A DNA stretch of 64,000 nucleotides, taken from NCBI RefSeq assembly GCF_900110275.1, contig NZ_FODC01000009.1, positions 186,001-250,000 on the forward strand, read 5' to 3'. Under the pieces are notes generated by a model. The model ran no database searches. It was given only the letters and a program-made list of their open reading frames with translations, and had not been told where the DNA came from. Of this stretch, positions 40,371 through 49,664 are shown one piece after another; within the stretch, counting starts at the first letter, position 1; every line of letters begins with the position of its first letter. The translations under genes and the position numbers were made by a program. The stretch comes from Duganella sp. CF517. Its GTDB lineage: Bacteria; Pseudomonadota; Gammaproteobacteria; Burkholderiales; Burkholderiaceae_D.

Positions 40371-42597
40371 AAGGCGCGCTATTGTAGCAGTCCTGTCTGG
40401 ATTCGCCAAGCCCCCCGTCCAGCGCCGCCAGATAGCGCCCCAGCGCGTCGTCCAGCGGCGGCATCAGCTGGCCGCGTTCGCTGCCCAGCGCGCTGAACAC
40501 CGGGTGCGCGGCGCCCATCTCCAGCGCCGTGGCCGGGCGCGCCCGCAGCCGCTCGGTCGACACCCCGGCCAAGGTGGCCGCCCGCTGCGCCAGTTCCGCC
40601 CAGCTCAGCGCGCTGCCGCTGCTCAAGTGCCAAATGCCGGCCTCGCCGTCGATCAGCAGGTCCAGGCAGGTGTCGACCAGGTCCGGCACGTACGTCGGCG
40701 AGACGATCAGGTCGCTCGCGGCGGTGAACGGCTGGCCGGCCGCCAGTGTCCGCAGCGCGTGGGTGACGAAATTATGCCTGTCCCACGGCCCGAAGAAGGC
40801 GCTGGTGCGCACCATCAGCGCGCGCGGGTGGACCGCGAGCACGCGCTGCTCGGCCTCGGCCTTGCTCTGGCCGTAGACGTTGAGCGGGGCGACCGGGTCG
40901 CTTTCCAGATACGGGCTGCCCTTGCTGCCGTCGAACACCAGGTCGCTCGAAAAACTCAGCAGTTCGATCGCGTGGCGGGCGCAGGCGGTCGCCAGGATCA
41001 CCGGCCCCTGGGCATTTTCGCGCAGGCAGCGTTCGGCGTCCTGTTCGGCCCGCTGCACGCGGACGTAGCCGCCGGCGTTGACGATGGCCCACGGCCGGTA
41101 GCGGCGGATGGCGGCGTCCACCGAGGCGGGGTCGGCGATGTCCATTTCCTGCCGCGTCAGCACGTGGCAGGCCAGGTGGCGCTCGGCGCACAGGCGGGCG
41201 AAGGCGCCGCCCAGGGTGCCGCTGGCGCCGCTGATGAGGATAGGCCGGCCCGGCTCGGCCGGCGTGACCAGTTCCGGCACCAGCGCCGGCCCGAACGGCA
41301 TCGGCGGACACACCAGGCGTTGCGGCCGGCGCCACCAGCCCAGCCCCTGCAGTACCGGGCTCGACGGCGTGCGGCCGGTCGCCAGCTCGCGCATCAAGGT
41401 GGCCAGCGCGGTCGGCCTCGGTTCGGGGCCGCGCAGGTCGTAGGGGCCGTTTTCGTAGTAGCCCTTGCGCTCGGTGACCAGGCAGTTCCAGTCGAACGAG
41501 CCGAGCAGCGACCAGACCGTGACGGCGCGCATGTCGATGCCGTCGCCCCGCGCTCGCTGCGCGGCCTGCCAGATCTCCAGCACCCAGCGCAGCTGGTCTT
41601 CGCGGTTGGCGTCGATGTGGGCCTCGGTGACGGCCAGCGGCAGGCCGTAGCGCTCCCACGCCTCCTGCAGCAGCGGGCCGATGCCGGGGCGCGGCGTTTC
41701 CAGCGCGCGCGCGGCGACGACGTCGGCGTAGCCGTCCGCGCCGACGTCCTGCGCCGGGTAGTGTTCGGCGCGGTGGTCGAGCCAGCGCTCGCTGGTGATG
41801 TAGTAATTAATGCCGACGACGTCCGGCGGGCACGGGTGATCGCGGAACCATTGCAGCTCGTCGGCGCAGGCGCCGCTGTCGCGCAGGTAGCGCCACAGCG
41901 CGTGCTGGGGCCCGACCATGCCGCACAGCAGGTCCCACGGCAGCCAGCGGCGCTCGTTGTAGAACCGGGCTTGCGCGGCCATCTCCGGCGTGCTGTAGGT
42001 CTTGCCGAGGTCGTCCGTCTGGATCAGTTTGGCGCGCGGGTTGACGGCGCGGATCGCCTGCATCGCCAGCACCGTGCCCTTGCACTGGTTGAGCAGCGCG
42101 CGCACGAAGGCGCGGTCGCTGCGTTCGTGCGGATACCACAGCCCGTACAACGCGCAAAAGCGCGCGGTGGTGCACGGTTCGTTGACCGGTGTGTACTGTT
42201 CCAGCCACGGATAGCGGCGGGCGACGGCGCCGGCATAGGCGGCCAGTTTCTCGGGGAAGGCCGGATCGAGCAGGCTGGTGTCGCGCGGGCCGCTGCCGTG
42301 GTGGACCAGGCCGGCGATCGGGGCGATGCCCAGGCTGCGCAGCGCCGGCAGGCGTTCGTCGGTCCACGACCAGTCGGCGTTGTCGAGGCCGTCGGGGGCG
42401 ACCAGTTCCCACAGCACCGGATAGCGCAGGGCGGTGATGCCGAGCGACGCGAAGCGGTCCAGATCGCTGATTCTGCCGTCGTGGCCGTTCTGTTCCATCT
42501 GGCTGAAATAACTGTCGCGCACCCGGTTGACGGTCGCTTCCAGGCCACCCCAGAGTTCCAGGTGGCCGGACCCATGCACGTCGTTGGTGGTTGTCAT
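40336..42597 (-). CDS. GH1-like glycoside hydrolase fused to RmlD-type sugar-nucleotide reductase
   Basis: The 753-aa protein has two domains. Residues 1-about 430 are a GH1-like barrel with WSWTDERLPALRSLGIAP, the acid/base motif YTPVNEPCTT (E140), and a degenerate nucleophile motif LAVTEAHID in place of TENG. About 445-735 are an RmlD-type Rossmann domain (ILISGASGTLGGAFARLCAE; SFSSDLVFDG; YGQSKAEAEQRV), related to dTDP-4-dehydrorhamnose reductase. There is no signal peptide, so it is cytosolic. The ATG at 42595-42597 lacks a clear ribosome site. The last 12 codons and the TGA lie inside tRNA-Phe. Confidence 0.82.
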   Translation of the reverse strand: MTTTNDVHGSGHLELWGGLEATVNRVRDSYFSQMEQNGHDGRISDLDRFASLGITALRYPVLWELVAPDGLDNADWSWTDERLPALRSLGIAPIAGLVHHGSGPRDTSLLDPAFPEKLAAYAGAVARRYPWLEQYTPVNEPCTTARFCALYGLWYPHERSDRAFVRALLNQCKGTVLAMQAIRAVNPRAKLIQTDDLGKTYSTPEMAAQARFYNERRWLPWDLLCGMVGPQHALWRYLRDSGACADELQWFRDHPCPPDVVGINYYITSERWLDHRAEHYPAQDVGADGYADVVAARALETPRPGIGPLLQEAWERYGLPLAVTEAHIDANREDQLRWVLEIWQAAQRARGDGIDMRAVTVWSLLGSFDWNCLVTERKGYYENGPYDLRGPEPRPTALATLMRELATGRTPSSPVLQGLGWWRRPQRLVCPPMPFGPALVPELVTPAEPGRPILISGASGTLGGAFARLCAERHLACHVLTRQEMDIADPASVDAAIRRYRPWAIVNAGGYVRVQRAEQDAERCLRENAQGPVILATACARHAIELLSFSSDLVFDGSKGSPYLESDPVAPLNVYGQSKAEAEQRVLAVHPRALMVRTSAFFGPWDRHNFVTHALRTLAAGQPFTAASDLIVSPTYVPDLVDTCLDLLIDGEAGIWHLSSGSALSWAELAQRAATLAGVSTERLRARPATALEMGAAHPVFSALGSERGQLMPPLDDALGRYLAALDGGLGESRQDCYNSAPWPGSSVGRAED

Positions 42598-42755
42598 AGC
42601 GGGGGCGGGTAGTCGAACTGGCAACAAGTATGGAGAAGAAAAGCGCTGCCCGGCGCAGCCTTGACCGCCGGATACTTTTCTTGACACTGGTAATGTCGGG
42701 GTATAAATTTCATTGCTGAGCTATCTATTTTGCAAATTACCGGGACGGAAGCGTT

Positions 42756-44168
42756 ATGAGACGAGCGGCATGGTTGTTGGGAGCGGCGGGAGTATCCGTC
42801 ACAGTGGCGGTTGCGGCGCAGGCGGCTGCACTGTCGCCGGCGCAAAGGCAGATGCGCGAGATTTATCAGGAGCTGGTCGAGACCAATACCACCGATTCGG
42901 TCGGTTCGTGTACCGTGGCCGTGACGAAGATGGCCAAGCGCCTCAAGGCTGCCGGCTACCGGGACGCCGATCTGCGCATCGTGGTGCCGCCGGGCGGGCC
43001 GGCCAAGGGCAACCTGGTCGCGCGCCTGAAGGGCGACGGCAGCGCCAAGCCCTTGCTGCTGCTGGCCCATGTCGACGTGGTCGAGGCCAAGCGCGAGGAC
43101 TGGACCCGCGACCCGTTCAAGCTGGTCGAGGAGGACGGCATGTTTTACGCGCGCGGCGCCTCCGACGACAAGGCGATGGCGGCGGCCTTCGTCGCCAACA
43201 TGATCCGCTACAAAAAGGAAAAGCCCGCCCTCAAGCGCGACCTGGTCATGGCGCTGACCTGCGACGAGGAGAAGGTGCCCAGCAAATTCGACGGCGTCGA
43301 ATACCTGCTCAAGCACCACCGGCCGTTGATCGACGCCGAGCTGGCGCTGAACGAAGGCGGCGGCGGCATGCTGGACAAGGACGGCAAGCCGGTCCGCCAC
43401 GGCATCCAGGCCGGCGAGAAGGTGTACCAGAGTTTCCAGCTGGAGGTGACCAATCCCGGTGGCCACAGCTCGGCGCCGTACCGCGACAACGCCATCTACC
43501 ATCTGGCCGACGGCTTGTCGCGCCTGGGCCAATTCGCGTTCCCGTTCAAGCTGTCGGACGTCACGCGCGCCTATTACGAGCGCATGTCGACCATCGAGAA
43601 GGGCCAGGTCGGCGCCGACATGAAGGCCATATTGAGCGATCCGCCCGACGCGGCGGCGCTGGAGCGCCTGTACGCGGTGAGCCCCGGCCACAACTCCACC
43701 GTGCGCACCACGTGCGTGGCGACCAAGGTCGACGCCGGCCACGCCGACAACGCCTTGCCGCAGCGCGCCCGCGCCACCGTCAATTGCCGCATCCTGCCGG
43801 GCGAGCCGATCGACGAGGTGCAGGCGACCTTGCAGCGCGTGCTGGCCGACGACCAGATCAAGATCAGCCGCATCGGCGACGGCGTGACCAGCCCGATGCC
43901 GCCGCTGACGCCGTCCCTGATGAAGGCGGTGGAGGAGATCAGCGACGCCATGTGGCCCGGCGTGCCCGTGATACCGACCATGTCGACCGGCGGCACCGAC
44001 GGCCGCTTCCTGAACAACGCCGGCATCTGGACCTATGGCGTCAGCGGCATGTTCCATGGTCCGGAGGGCTCCGGCGCGCACGGGCTCAATGAGCATATCC
44101 GCGTCAAGTCGCTGTACGACGGCCAGGAATACCTGTACCGCCTGGCCAAGCGGCTGGCCACCGAGTAG
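42756..44168 (+). CDS. exported M20 family metallopeptidase
   Basis: The 470-aa protein has a signal peptide (MRRAAWLLGAAGVSVTVAVA, then AQAA). It has the M20 dinuclear zinc site: LLLLAHVDVVEAKREDW gives the first His-Asp, YARGASDDKAMAAA the bridging Asp, and LTCDEEKVPS the catalytic Glu pair. A dimerisation domain (VTNPGGHSSAPYRDNAIYH) lies between. It should act as a periplasmic dipeptidase or aminoacylase-like enzyme. It is divergent from the GH1-RmlD gene. Confidence 0.92.
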   Translation: MRRAAWLLGAAGVSVTVAVAAQAAALSPAQRQMREIYQELVETNTTDSVGSCTVAVTKMAKRLKAAGYRDADLRIVVPPGGPAKGNLVARLKGDGSAKPLLLLAHVDVVEAKREDWTRDPFKLVEEDGMFYARGASDDKAMAAAFVANMIRYKKEKPALKRDLVMALTCDEEKVPSKFDGVEYLLKHHRPLIDAELALNEGGGGMLDKDGKPVRHGIQAGEKVYQSFQLEVTNPGGHSSAPYRDNAIYHLADGLSRLGQFAFPFKLSDVTRAYYERMSTIEKGQVGADMKAILSDPPDAAALERLYAVSPGHNSTVRTTCVATKVDAGHADNALPQRARATVNCRILPGEPIDEVQATLQRVLADDQIKISRIGDGVTSPMPPLTPSLMKAVEEISDAMWPGVPVIPTMSTGGTDGRFLNNAGIWTYGVSGMFHGPEGSGAHGLNEHIRVKSLYDGQEYLYRLAKRLATE

Positions 44169-44176
44169 CGCGGCCC

Positions 44177-45169
44177 TTAGAGGGTGACGGTGACGCTGCG
44201 GAATTTGCGCTGCGCCGGCGGCGCCTCCTTGCACGGCACGCCGCCGGTCTTCTCGTCGCCGTCGTCGCTCAACAGCTGGAACGATTTGCCGTCGCCCAGC
44301 GAGAACAGGCCTTCGGGCCGCAGTCCCTTGCCGATGCTGGTCGCCAGCGCGGTCGGCGCCTCCGTGGCCGACGGCGCCCATTTGTACAGCTTGAAGACGC
44401 CTTCGGAATCCTGCGGCCCGGCGACGATCAGGAACGCCTTCAGCTTGGCGGCGTAGTCGATGCTGCGGATGCCCAGGCCGTCGAGCGGCAGTTCGATGGG
44501 CGGGCCGAACACCGGCGCCTTGGCCGCCGCGCCGATCGCCAGCACCTCGTCCGGATTTTTCAACGTCAGCACCAGCGCCTTGCCGTTGACCACGGGGCTG
44601 CGCAGGCCGATCAGCAGGTGGCCTTCTGGCGTGGCCGCCAGCCCTTCGATATTCAGGCCGCCCTCGTCCTCGGGCGAGATTTGCGCCGCCTCGTGCAGCC
44701 GGTATTTTTGGAACGGCGCATACCCGGCGATGGCGTCGAGCAGGCCGGTGTAGGGTTTGCCGGCTAGCGTCAAGGTCAGGTCGTCGCCTTTGCCGCCGAT
44801 GTCGGTGGCGAAGAGCTGGCGCCGTTCCGGCCGCGCGCGCGCCTTCTTGTTGGCGCCGTGCGAGGCGATCCAGTAAATCCGCTTGCCGACCAGGGCGGCG
44901 CCCTCGATGTCGGCCTCGCGCTGCTTTTCGCCGGGGATGCGCAACTGGTCCGACAGGTCGAAAGTCTGTACCGGCGCGCCGGATCGGTCGCTGCGGTAAA
45001 TGCGCAGGATGTTGTCCTCGTCGTTGGCGACGACGAAATGCTGGTCGTCGACGGCGACGCCGGCCGAGGCGTCGCACATGCCGTGGTGCTCCAGCGGCGC
45101 CTTGGCGGACGCGCCGGGCAGGGCAAGCAGGCCGGCCAGCGCGAAGGCGACTTTTTTGGGATTGACCAT
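44177..45169 (-). CDS. DUF3616 family exported protein
   Basis: The 330-aa protein has a signal peptide (KKVAFALAGLLALPGASAKA) and a beta-propeller-like pattern matching DUF3616: DDQHFVVANDEDNILRIYRS, DIEGAALVGKRIYWIASHGA, NIEGLAATPEGHLLIGLRSP and LRPEGLFSLGDGKSFQLLSD. The function is unknown; the repeats suggest a calcium or ligand-binding propeller. AGGAG precedes the ATG. It converges on the M20 gene with a 8-bp gap. Confidence 0.88.
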   Translation of the reverse strand: MVNPKKVAFALAGLLALPGASAKAPLEHHGMCDASAGVAVDDQHFVVANDEDNILRIYRSDRSGAPVQTFDLSDQLRIPGEKQREADIEGAALVGKRIYWIASHGANKKARARPERRQLFATDIGGKGDDLTLTLAGKPYTGLLDAIAGYAPFQKYRLHEAAQISPEDEGGLNIEGLAATPEGHLLIGLRSPVVNGKALVLTLKNPDEVLAIGAAAKAPVFGPPIELPLDGLGIRSIDYAAKLKAFLIVAGPQDSEGVFKLYKWAPSATEAPTALATSIGKGLRPEGLFSLGDGKSFQLLSDDGDEKTGGVPCKEAPPAQRKFRSVTVTL

Positions 45170-45302
45170 CTTTATTCTCCTGAAGAACAGTATCCGGCCG
45201 TGGCGAAAAGGCCGGTGGCCGCGCCATATTTGCTATGCTAGCGCTTTTCCGCGTCCCGGTGCCACAGCGCTGGCGGCGCAGCCCAATTACGGAGTAGCCG
45301 CT

Positions 45303-45839
45303 ATGGTCTCGTTACAAGAGCAGTTTTTGAAAGCAGGCCTGGTCGACAAGACCAAGGTCAAACTGGCCAACCAGGAAAAGAGCAAGCAAAAGAAGGTGGA
45401 ACGCCGCACCGGCGAGCAGTCTGTCGACGAAGCGCGCATCGCCGCGCTGGAAGTGCAGCGCAAGAACGCCGAGCGCGCGCGCGAAGCGAACGCCCAGCGC
45501 GACGCCGCCGCCAACCAGAAGGCGATCGTCGCGCAGATCGCGCAGATGGTGCGGCAGAACCGCCAGGACAAGGGCAAGGGCGACATCCCCTACAACTTCA
45601 CGCACGGCACCAAGATCGAGCGGATTTTCGTCTCGCCGGCGGTGCGCGAGCATCTGGTCGCGGGCCGGCTGGTGATCGTGGTGATGAACGGCACGGTGGA
45701 ACTGGTGCCGCGCGTAATCGCCGACAAGATCGCCGAGCGCGACGCCTCGCTGGTGGTGCGGGTGAACAAATCCAGCACCCAGGTCGACGAGGACGATCCG
45801 TACGCGGCGTTCCAGATCCCCGACGATTTGATGTGGTAA
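45303..45839 (+). CDS. DUF2058 (YaiL-like) nucleoprotein/polysaccharide-associated protein
   Basis: The 178-aa protein begins MVSLQEQFLKAGLVDKTKVK, the DUF2058 signature. A long charged coiled-coil follows (about 25-95) and then IPYNFTHGTKIERIFVSPAV and PDDLMW at the C-terminus. It is cytosolic with no known activity. GGAG lies eight bases before the ATG. The frame is open further upstream, but this start fits the family. Confidence 0.9.
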   Translation: MVSLQEQFLKAGLVDKTKVKLANQEKSKQKKVERRTGEQSVDEARIAALEVQRKNAERAREANAQRDAAANQKAIVAQIAQMVRQNRQDKGKGDIPYNFTHGTKIERIFVSPAVREHLVAGRLVIVVMNGTVELVPRVIADKIAERDASLVVRVNKSSTQVDEDDPYAAFQIPDDLMW

Positions 45840-45862
45840 AAATCCTGAGTTGGACTCCGGAT

Positions 45863-47209
45863 TTACTCCGAGACGATGATGCGCCAGCGCCAGGGTTTGA
45901 TGACGGCCTGGCCTTCGTCGCCGGCCAGCTTGTACTTCTGCAGCACGCCGGTCGGGTTGACGATGACCTGCACCGTGTTCTTGCCCTGCTGGCGGCGGAA
46001 CGCGAACAACTGCTCGTTGATCACGTCGAGCACCTGCATCGTGCCACCGGCCTTGCCGTTCCATAGCGCCGGATTCTGCTTCTTCAACTGGTTCAGGCCC
46101 GCGTAGAACCCTTCCAGCTCCGTGGTCTTCCAGTCGATGGTGTCCTTCTCGAAGAAGGCCAGCTTCTTCTCCAGCTTCGCTTCCTGGCCGTTGTACACCA
46201 GCGGCATGCCGGGCAGGGTGTAGCTCAGCACCGCCATCGCGCCCGCCGCCGGGCCGTACAAATCCTTGTCCGCGCCTTGCCACGAGTTGATGTCGTGGTT
46301 GTTGGTGAACTGCAGCCGGTAGGCGTCGCGCGCGTAGCGTTGCGCCGGGTTGGCGACGTAGGCTTTGAGTTCGGCGGCGCCGGCCTGGCCCTTGCCGATT
46401 TTCCGCATGATGCCGTTCAGCCGCCAGTCGTAGCTGGCGTCGAACGCGCGCTCGTGCAGCCCCGGGTGGTCCGCTTCGGCCAGCATGAACACCGGCTTGA
46501 TCTTGTCGAGCTTCGGGCGCGCCTGGTCCCAGAATTCGGCCGGCACCATGCCGGTGGCGTCCGCGCGGAAGCCGTCGATGCCCGCTTCGCGCACCCAGTA
46601 AGCCATCGCCTCCGTCATGGCCGTCCACAGCGCCTTGTTGCCGTAGTCCAGGCCGACGACGTCGGCCCATTCCTCGGTGCCGCCGCTGTCGTTCTTGAAG
46701 CTGACGGCGTGGATCTCGCCCTTGTCGTTCTGCTTGTACCAGTCGGCGTGCTCGCCGGTCCATGGGTGGTCCCAGGCGGTGTGGTGGGCCACCCAGTCCA
46801 GGATCACGTGCATGCCCAGCCCGTGCGCCTGTTTGACCATGCGCCGCAGGTCGTCCATGCTGCCGAACTCCGGGTTGACGGCCTGGTAGTCCTTCACGGC
46901 GTAGTAGCTGCCCAGCGCGCCCTTGCGGTTCTTTTCGCCGATCGGGTGGATCGGCATCAGCCAGATCACGTCCACGCCCATCTGCTTGAGGCGCGGCAGC
47001 GTGGCGGCGAAGGCGTTCAACGTGCCTTCCTTGCTGTACTGGCGAAGATTGACTTCGTAGATGTTCGCACTGCGCGTCCACGCCGGATGCTTGACGCTGG
47101 CGACGACGGTGGTCGGTGCGATTTTCTGCGCGCCGGCGTGCAGCGGCGCTCCGAGGGTGCAAATCAGCGCTGCCAGCGGCAGCAAGGTGGCAAGTCGTTT
47201 CAATGTCAC
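45863..47209 (-). CDS. secreted GH13 alpha-amylase family hydrolase
   Basis: The 448-aa protein has a signal peptide (LKRLATLLPLAALICTLGAP) and the GH13 barrel: GVDVIWLMPIHPIGEKNRKG, HVILDWVAHHTAWDHPW, nucleophile Asp in DGFRADATGMVP, acid Glu in VFMLAEADHPGLH and transition-state Asp in FTNNHDINSW. It should cut alpha-1,4-glucans or related oligosaccharides in the periplasm or outside. The start is GTG, overlapping the TGA of the upstream S9 peptidase gene by four bases (GTGA), so the two are translationally coupled. Confidence 0.92.
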   Translation of the reverse strand: MTLKRLATLLPLAALICTLGAPLHAGAQKIAPTTVVASVKHPAWTRSANIYEVNLRQYSKEGTLNAFAATLPRLKQMGVDVIWLMPIHPIGEKNRKGALGSYYAVKDYQAVNPEFGSMDDLRRMVKQAHGLGMHVILDWVAHHTAWDHPWTGEHADWYKQNDKGEIHAVSFKNDSGGTEEWADVVGLDYGNKALWTAMTEAMAYWVREAGIDGFRADATGMVPAEFWDQARPKLDKIKPVFMLAEADHPGLHERAFDASYDWRLNGIMRKIGKGQAGAAELKAYVANPAQRYARDAYRLQFTNNHDINSWQGADKDLYGPAAGAMAVLSYTLPGMPLVYNGQEAKLEKKLAFFEKDTIDWKTTELEGFYAGLNQLKKQNPALWNGKAGGTMQVLDVINEQLFAFRRQQGKNTVQVIVNPTGVLQKYKLAGDEGQAVIKPWRWRIIVSE

Positions 47210-49593
47210 TCCTTTTTGAGCGTGCGTTCGAACAGCTGGTAGATGCGGCGATACTGGTCGTACCAGCTTTCGGCGTGCACGTAGGCATGGCGCTCGAGCG
47301 GGTAGGAAGCCAGTTCCCAGTTGTCCTTTTTCAGTTCGATGAAGCGCTGCGCCATGCGCACCGAGTCCTGGTAGAAGACGTTATCGTCGATCATGCCGTG
47401 CGCGATCAGCAGGTGGCCTTTGAGCTTGTCGGCGTATTCGATCGGCGACGACATCTTGTACGCTTCCGGGTCCAGTTCCGGCGTGTTGAGGATATTGGCG
47501 GTGTATTCGTGGTTGTAGGTGGTCCAGTCGGTGACGGGACGCAGCGCGGCGCCGGCCTTGAACTGGTCCGGCGCGCGCAGCAGCGCCATGAAGGTCATGA
47601 AGCCGCCGTAGCTGCCGCCGTAGATGCCGACATTCTTCGCGTCGCCCTGTTGGTTGGCCACCATCCAGTTCAAGCCGTCGACGTAGTCCTCCAGTTCCGG
47701 ATGGCCCATCTGGCGGTAGATCGCGGTGCGCCAGTTGCGGCCGTAGCCGAGCGATGCGCGATAGTCCATGTCCAGCACGATGTAGCCTTTTTCAACCAGC
47801 AGGTTGTGGAACATCTGCTCGCGGAAGTAGACCGGGAAGCGCTGCGTGACGTTTTGCAGATAGCCGGCGCCGTGCACGAACATCACGACCGGATATTTTT
47901 TGCCCGGCTCCAGCGTGGCGGGACGATACAGCTTGGCCCATACCGGATCGGCGCCATGCGTCGACGGCACCGCGACGATTTGCGGCGTGATCCACTCGCG
48001 CGCCTTGTAGTCGGCGTTGCGGGTGTCGGTCAGTTGTTTGGCGGCGCCGCCGCCGCTGTCCACCATGGCGACTTGCGCCGGCATGTAGGCGGTCGAGTAG
48101 CGCACCAGCAGCTTGCGGCCGTCCGGCGACAGGCTGAAGCTCTCCACGCCGCCCAGCGACGTCAGTTCCTTCGGCGCGCCGCTGGTTGCGCCGCCCGTGG
48201 CGGAGCTGGAGCATACCTCGTAGGTGCCGGGCAGCTTGGGGTTGCACAGGAAGTAGGCGGTCTTGCCGTCGGCCGACCATTCGACGTTGCTTGCTTCCCA
48301 TTTGCCCGACGTGAGCGCGCGCGATGCGCCCGCGGTGGCGGGTTGCAGGTAGATGTGGGCGTAGCCGCTTTCCTCCGACTGGTACCACAAGGTGCTGTTG
48401 TCCGGCTGCCAGCCGAAGCCGTTGCCACGGTTGTTGACCCAGGCGGCGTCGGTCAGACGGTGCACCGGCTGCAGCTTGGCGCCGGCCAGGTCGACGGTGG
48501 CGATCCAGCGGTCCTTGTTGTCGATCGCCTGCGCCATCACCGCCACCTGCTTGCCGTTGCCGCTCCAGCGGATCGATTCGTCGCCGCTTTCAAACCGCAC
48601 GCCGCGGTTGCCCTTGAGCGCATCGAGCTTGCGCGCGGCGCGCATGTCGGCCAGCGGATCGACATTGATGCCGGGCAGGGCGTCGAGCGACAGCTCGGTG
48701 ACCTTGCGCGTGGCCAGTTCGATCAGTTTGAGTTGCTGCGGCTGCGGACCTTCGTCGCTGACCCTTTTGCGCTCGTCGTCGGTCTCCTCGTAGCCAGACT
48801 CGGTCACGTACTTCGGCATTTTGCCGACGCGGCGCTTGTCGCCGTCCTTGGCGCTGGTGACCACCAGCAGGTAGCGCCCGTCCGGCGACAGCGCGCTGGT
48901 GTCGATGACGACCTTCTCGCCCAGGTAGACCGGCTGCGGGGCGCGGGTGGCGTCGGCGCCGCGTTCCTGGTTGCGGCGCTCGCGCAGCGCGTCGCGCTCC
49001 TGCTTCTGGCGCGCCAGGGTCGAGAGCAGGCGCAATTGCAGGTCGCGGCGCGCGCTGGCGTCGGGCGCGGCGTCCGGGTCCTTGGCGGTGCGCAGCACGG
49101 CCAACGGCGACACCAGGCGCTCGGCGCGGCTCCAGCCGTACCAGTCGCTGCCCACGCGGAATTGCACGCCGGCGCCGTCGGCCGTGTATTGCGGATCGAA
49201 GGCCGGGGTGGTGCCGCGCACGATTTGTGTCAGCGCGCCGCTTTTCAAGTCACGTTCGAACAGGTCGCCGTTGCGCACCAAAATCGCGCGCGTGCGATCG
49301 CGGTTGTAGACCGGATCGGCGCTGTCGAGGTTTGCCAGCTGCTTGTCGTCCACCAGCTTCGGACCGCCGGCGGCGATCTGGAAAGTGTCGCGCAGCGGCG
49401 AGCCGGCGCGCTTTTGCTTGAAGTAGACCTGGCGGCTGTCCCAGCCCCACCATGCCGATTCGACCGGATTGCCGATCCAGTCGGGATTGGCCATGGCCTG
49501 GTCCAGCGTGATCGGAGTTGGGGTGGCCGCGTTGGCGGCGATGGTGGTGAACGCTGCGGCCAGCGCGGTGGAGAAGGGCAGGACAAAACGCAT
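47206..49593 (-). CDS. secreted S9 family peptidase (dipeptidyl peptidase IV-like)
   Basis: The 795-aa protein has a signal peptide (RFVLPFSTALAAAFTTIAAN, then AA). An N-terminal DPP-IV-type beta-propeller is marked by repeats such as ALSPDGRYLLVVTSAKDG and SLSPDGRKLLVRYSTAYM. The C-terminal alpha/beta hydrolase has nucleophile Ser in GIYGGSYGGFMTFMALLR, Asp in HGMIDDNVFYQDS and His in YPLERHAYVHAES. It should release dipeptides from peptides with a penultimate Pro or Ala. The ATG chosen starts the signal peptide; the frame is open far upstream without signals. It overlaps the GH13 gene and follows the MFS gene. Confidence 0.92.
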   Translation of the reverse strand: MRFVLPFSTALAAAFTTIAANAATPTPITLDQAMANPDWIGNPVESAWWGWDSRQVYFKQKRAGSPLRDTFQIAAGGPKLVDDKQLANLDSADPVYNRDRTRAILVRNGDLFERDLKSGALTQIVRGTTPAFDPQYTADGAGVQFRVGSDWYGWSRAERLVSPLAVLRTAKDPDAAPDASARRDLQLRLLSTLARQKQERDALRERRNQERGADATRAPQPVYLGEKVVIDTSALSPDGRYLLVVTSAKDGDKRRVGKMPKYVTESGYEETDDERKRVSDEGPQPQQLKLIELATRKVTELSLDALPGINVDPLADMRAARKLDALKGNRGVRFESGDESIRWSGNGKQVAVMAQAIDNKDRWIATVDLAGAKLQPVHRLTDAAWVNNRGNGFGWQPDNSTLWYQSEESGYAHIYLQPATAGASRALTSGKWEASNVEWSADGKTAYFLCNPKLPGTYEVCSSSATGGATSGAPKELTSLGGVESFSLSPDGRKLLVRYSTAYMPAQVAMVDSGGGAAKQLTDTRNADYKAREWITPQIVAVPSTHGADPVWAKLYRPATLEPGKKYPVVMFVHGAGYLQNVTQRFPVYFREQMFHNLLVEKGYIVLDMDYRASLGYGRNWRTAIYRQMGHPELEDYVDGLNWMVANQQGDAKNVGIYGGSYGGFMTFMALLRAPDQFKAGAALRPVTDWTTYNHEYTANILNTPELDPEAYKMSSPIEYADKLKGHLLIAHGMIDDNVFYQDSVRMAQRFIELKKDNWELASYPLERHAYVHAESWYDQYRRIYQLFERTLKKE

Positions 49594-49664
49594 GGATAGT
49601 TCGCTTTGAAGTTGGGTGAACGGGAGCGCCGGATTGCGACGCGTCCACGATTCTAGCCGAACAG

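Noticed and set aside
40240..40400. Open frame reading VAQLVEQRIENPCVGGSIPP upstream of the 237-aa membrane protein
   Set aside because: It is a translation of the tRNA-Phe gene in another frame, a well-known artefact; the ATG at 40233-40235 has its own ribosome site.
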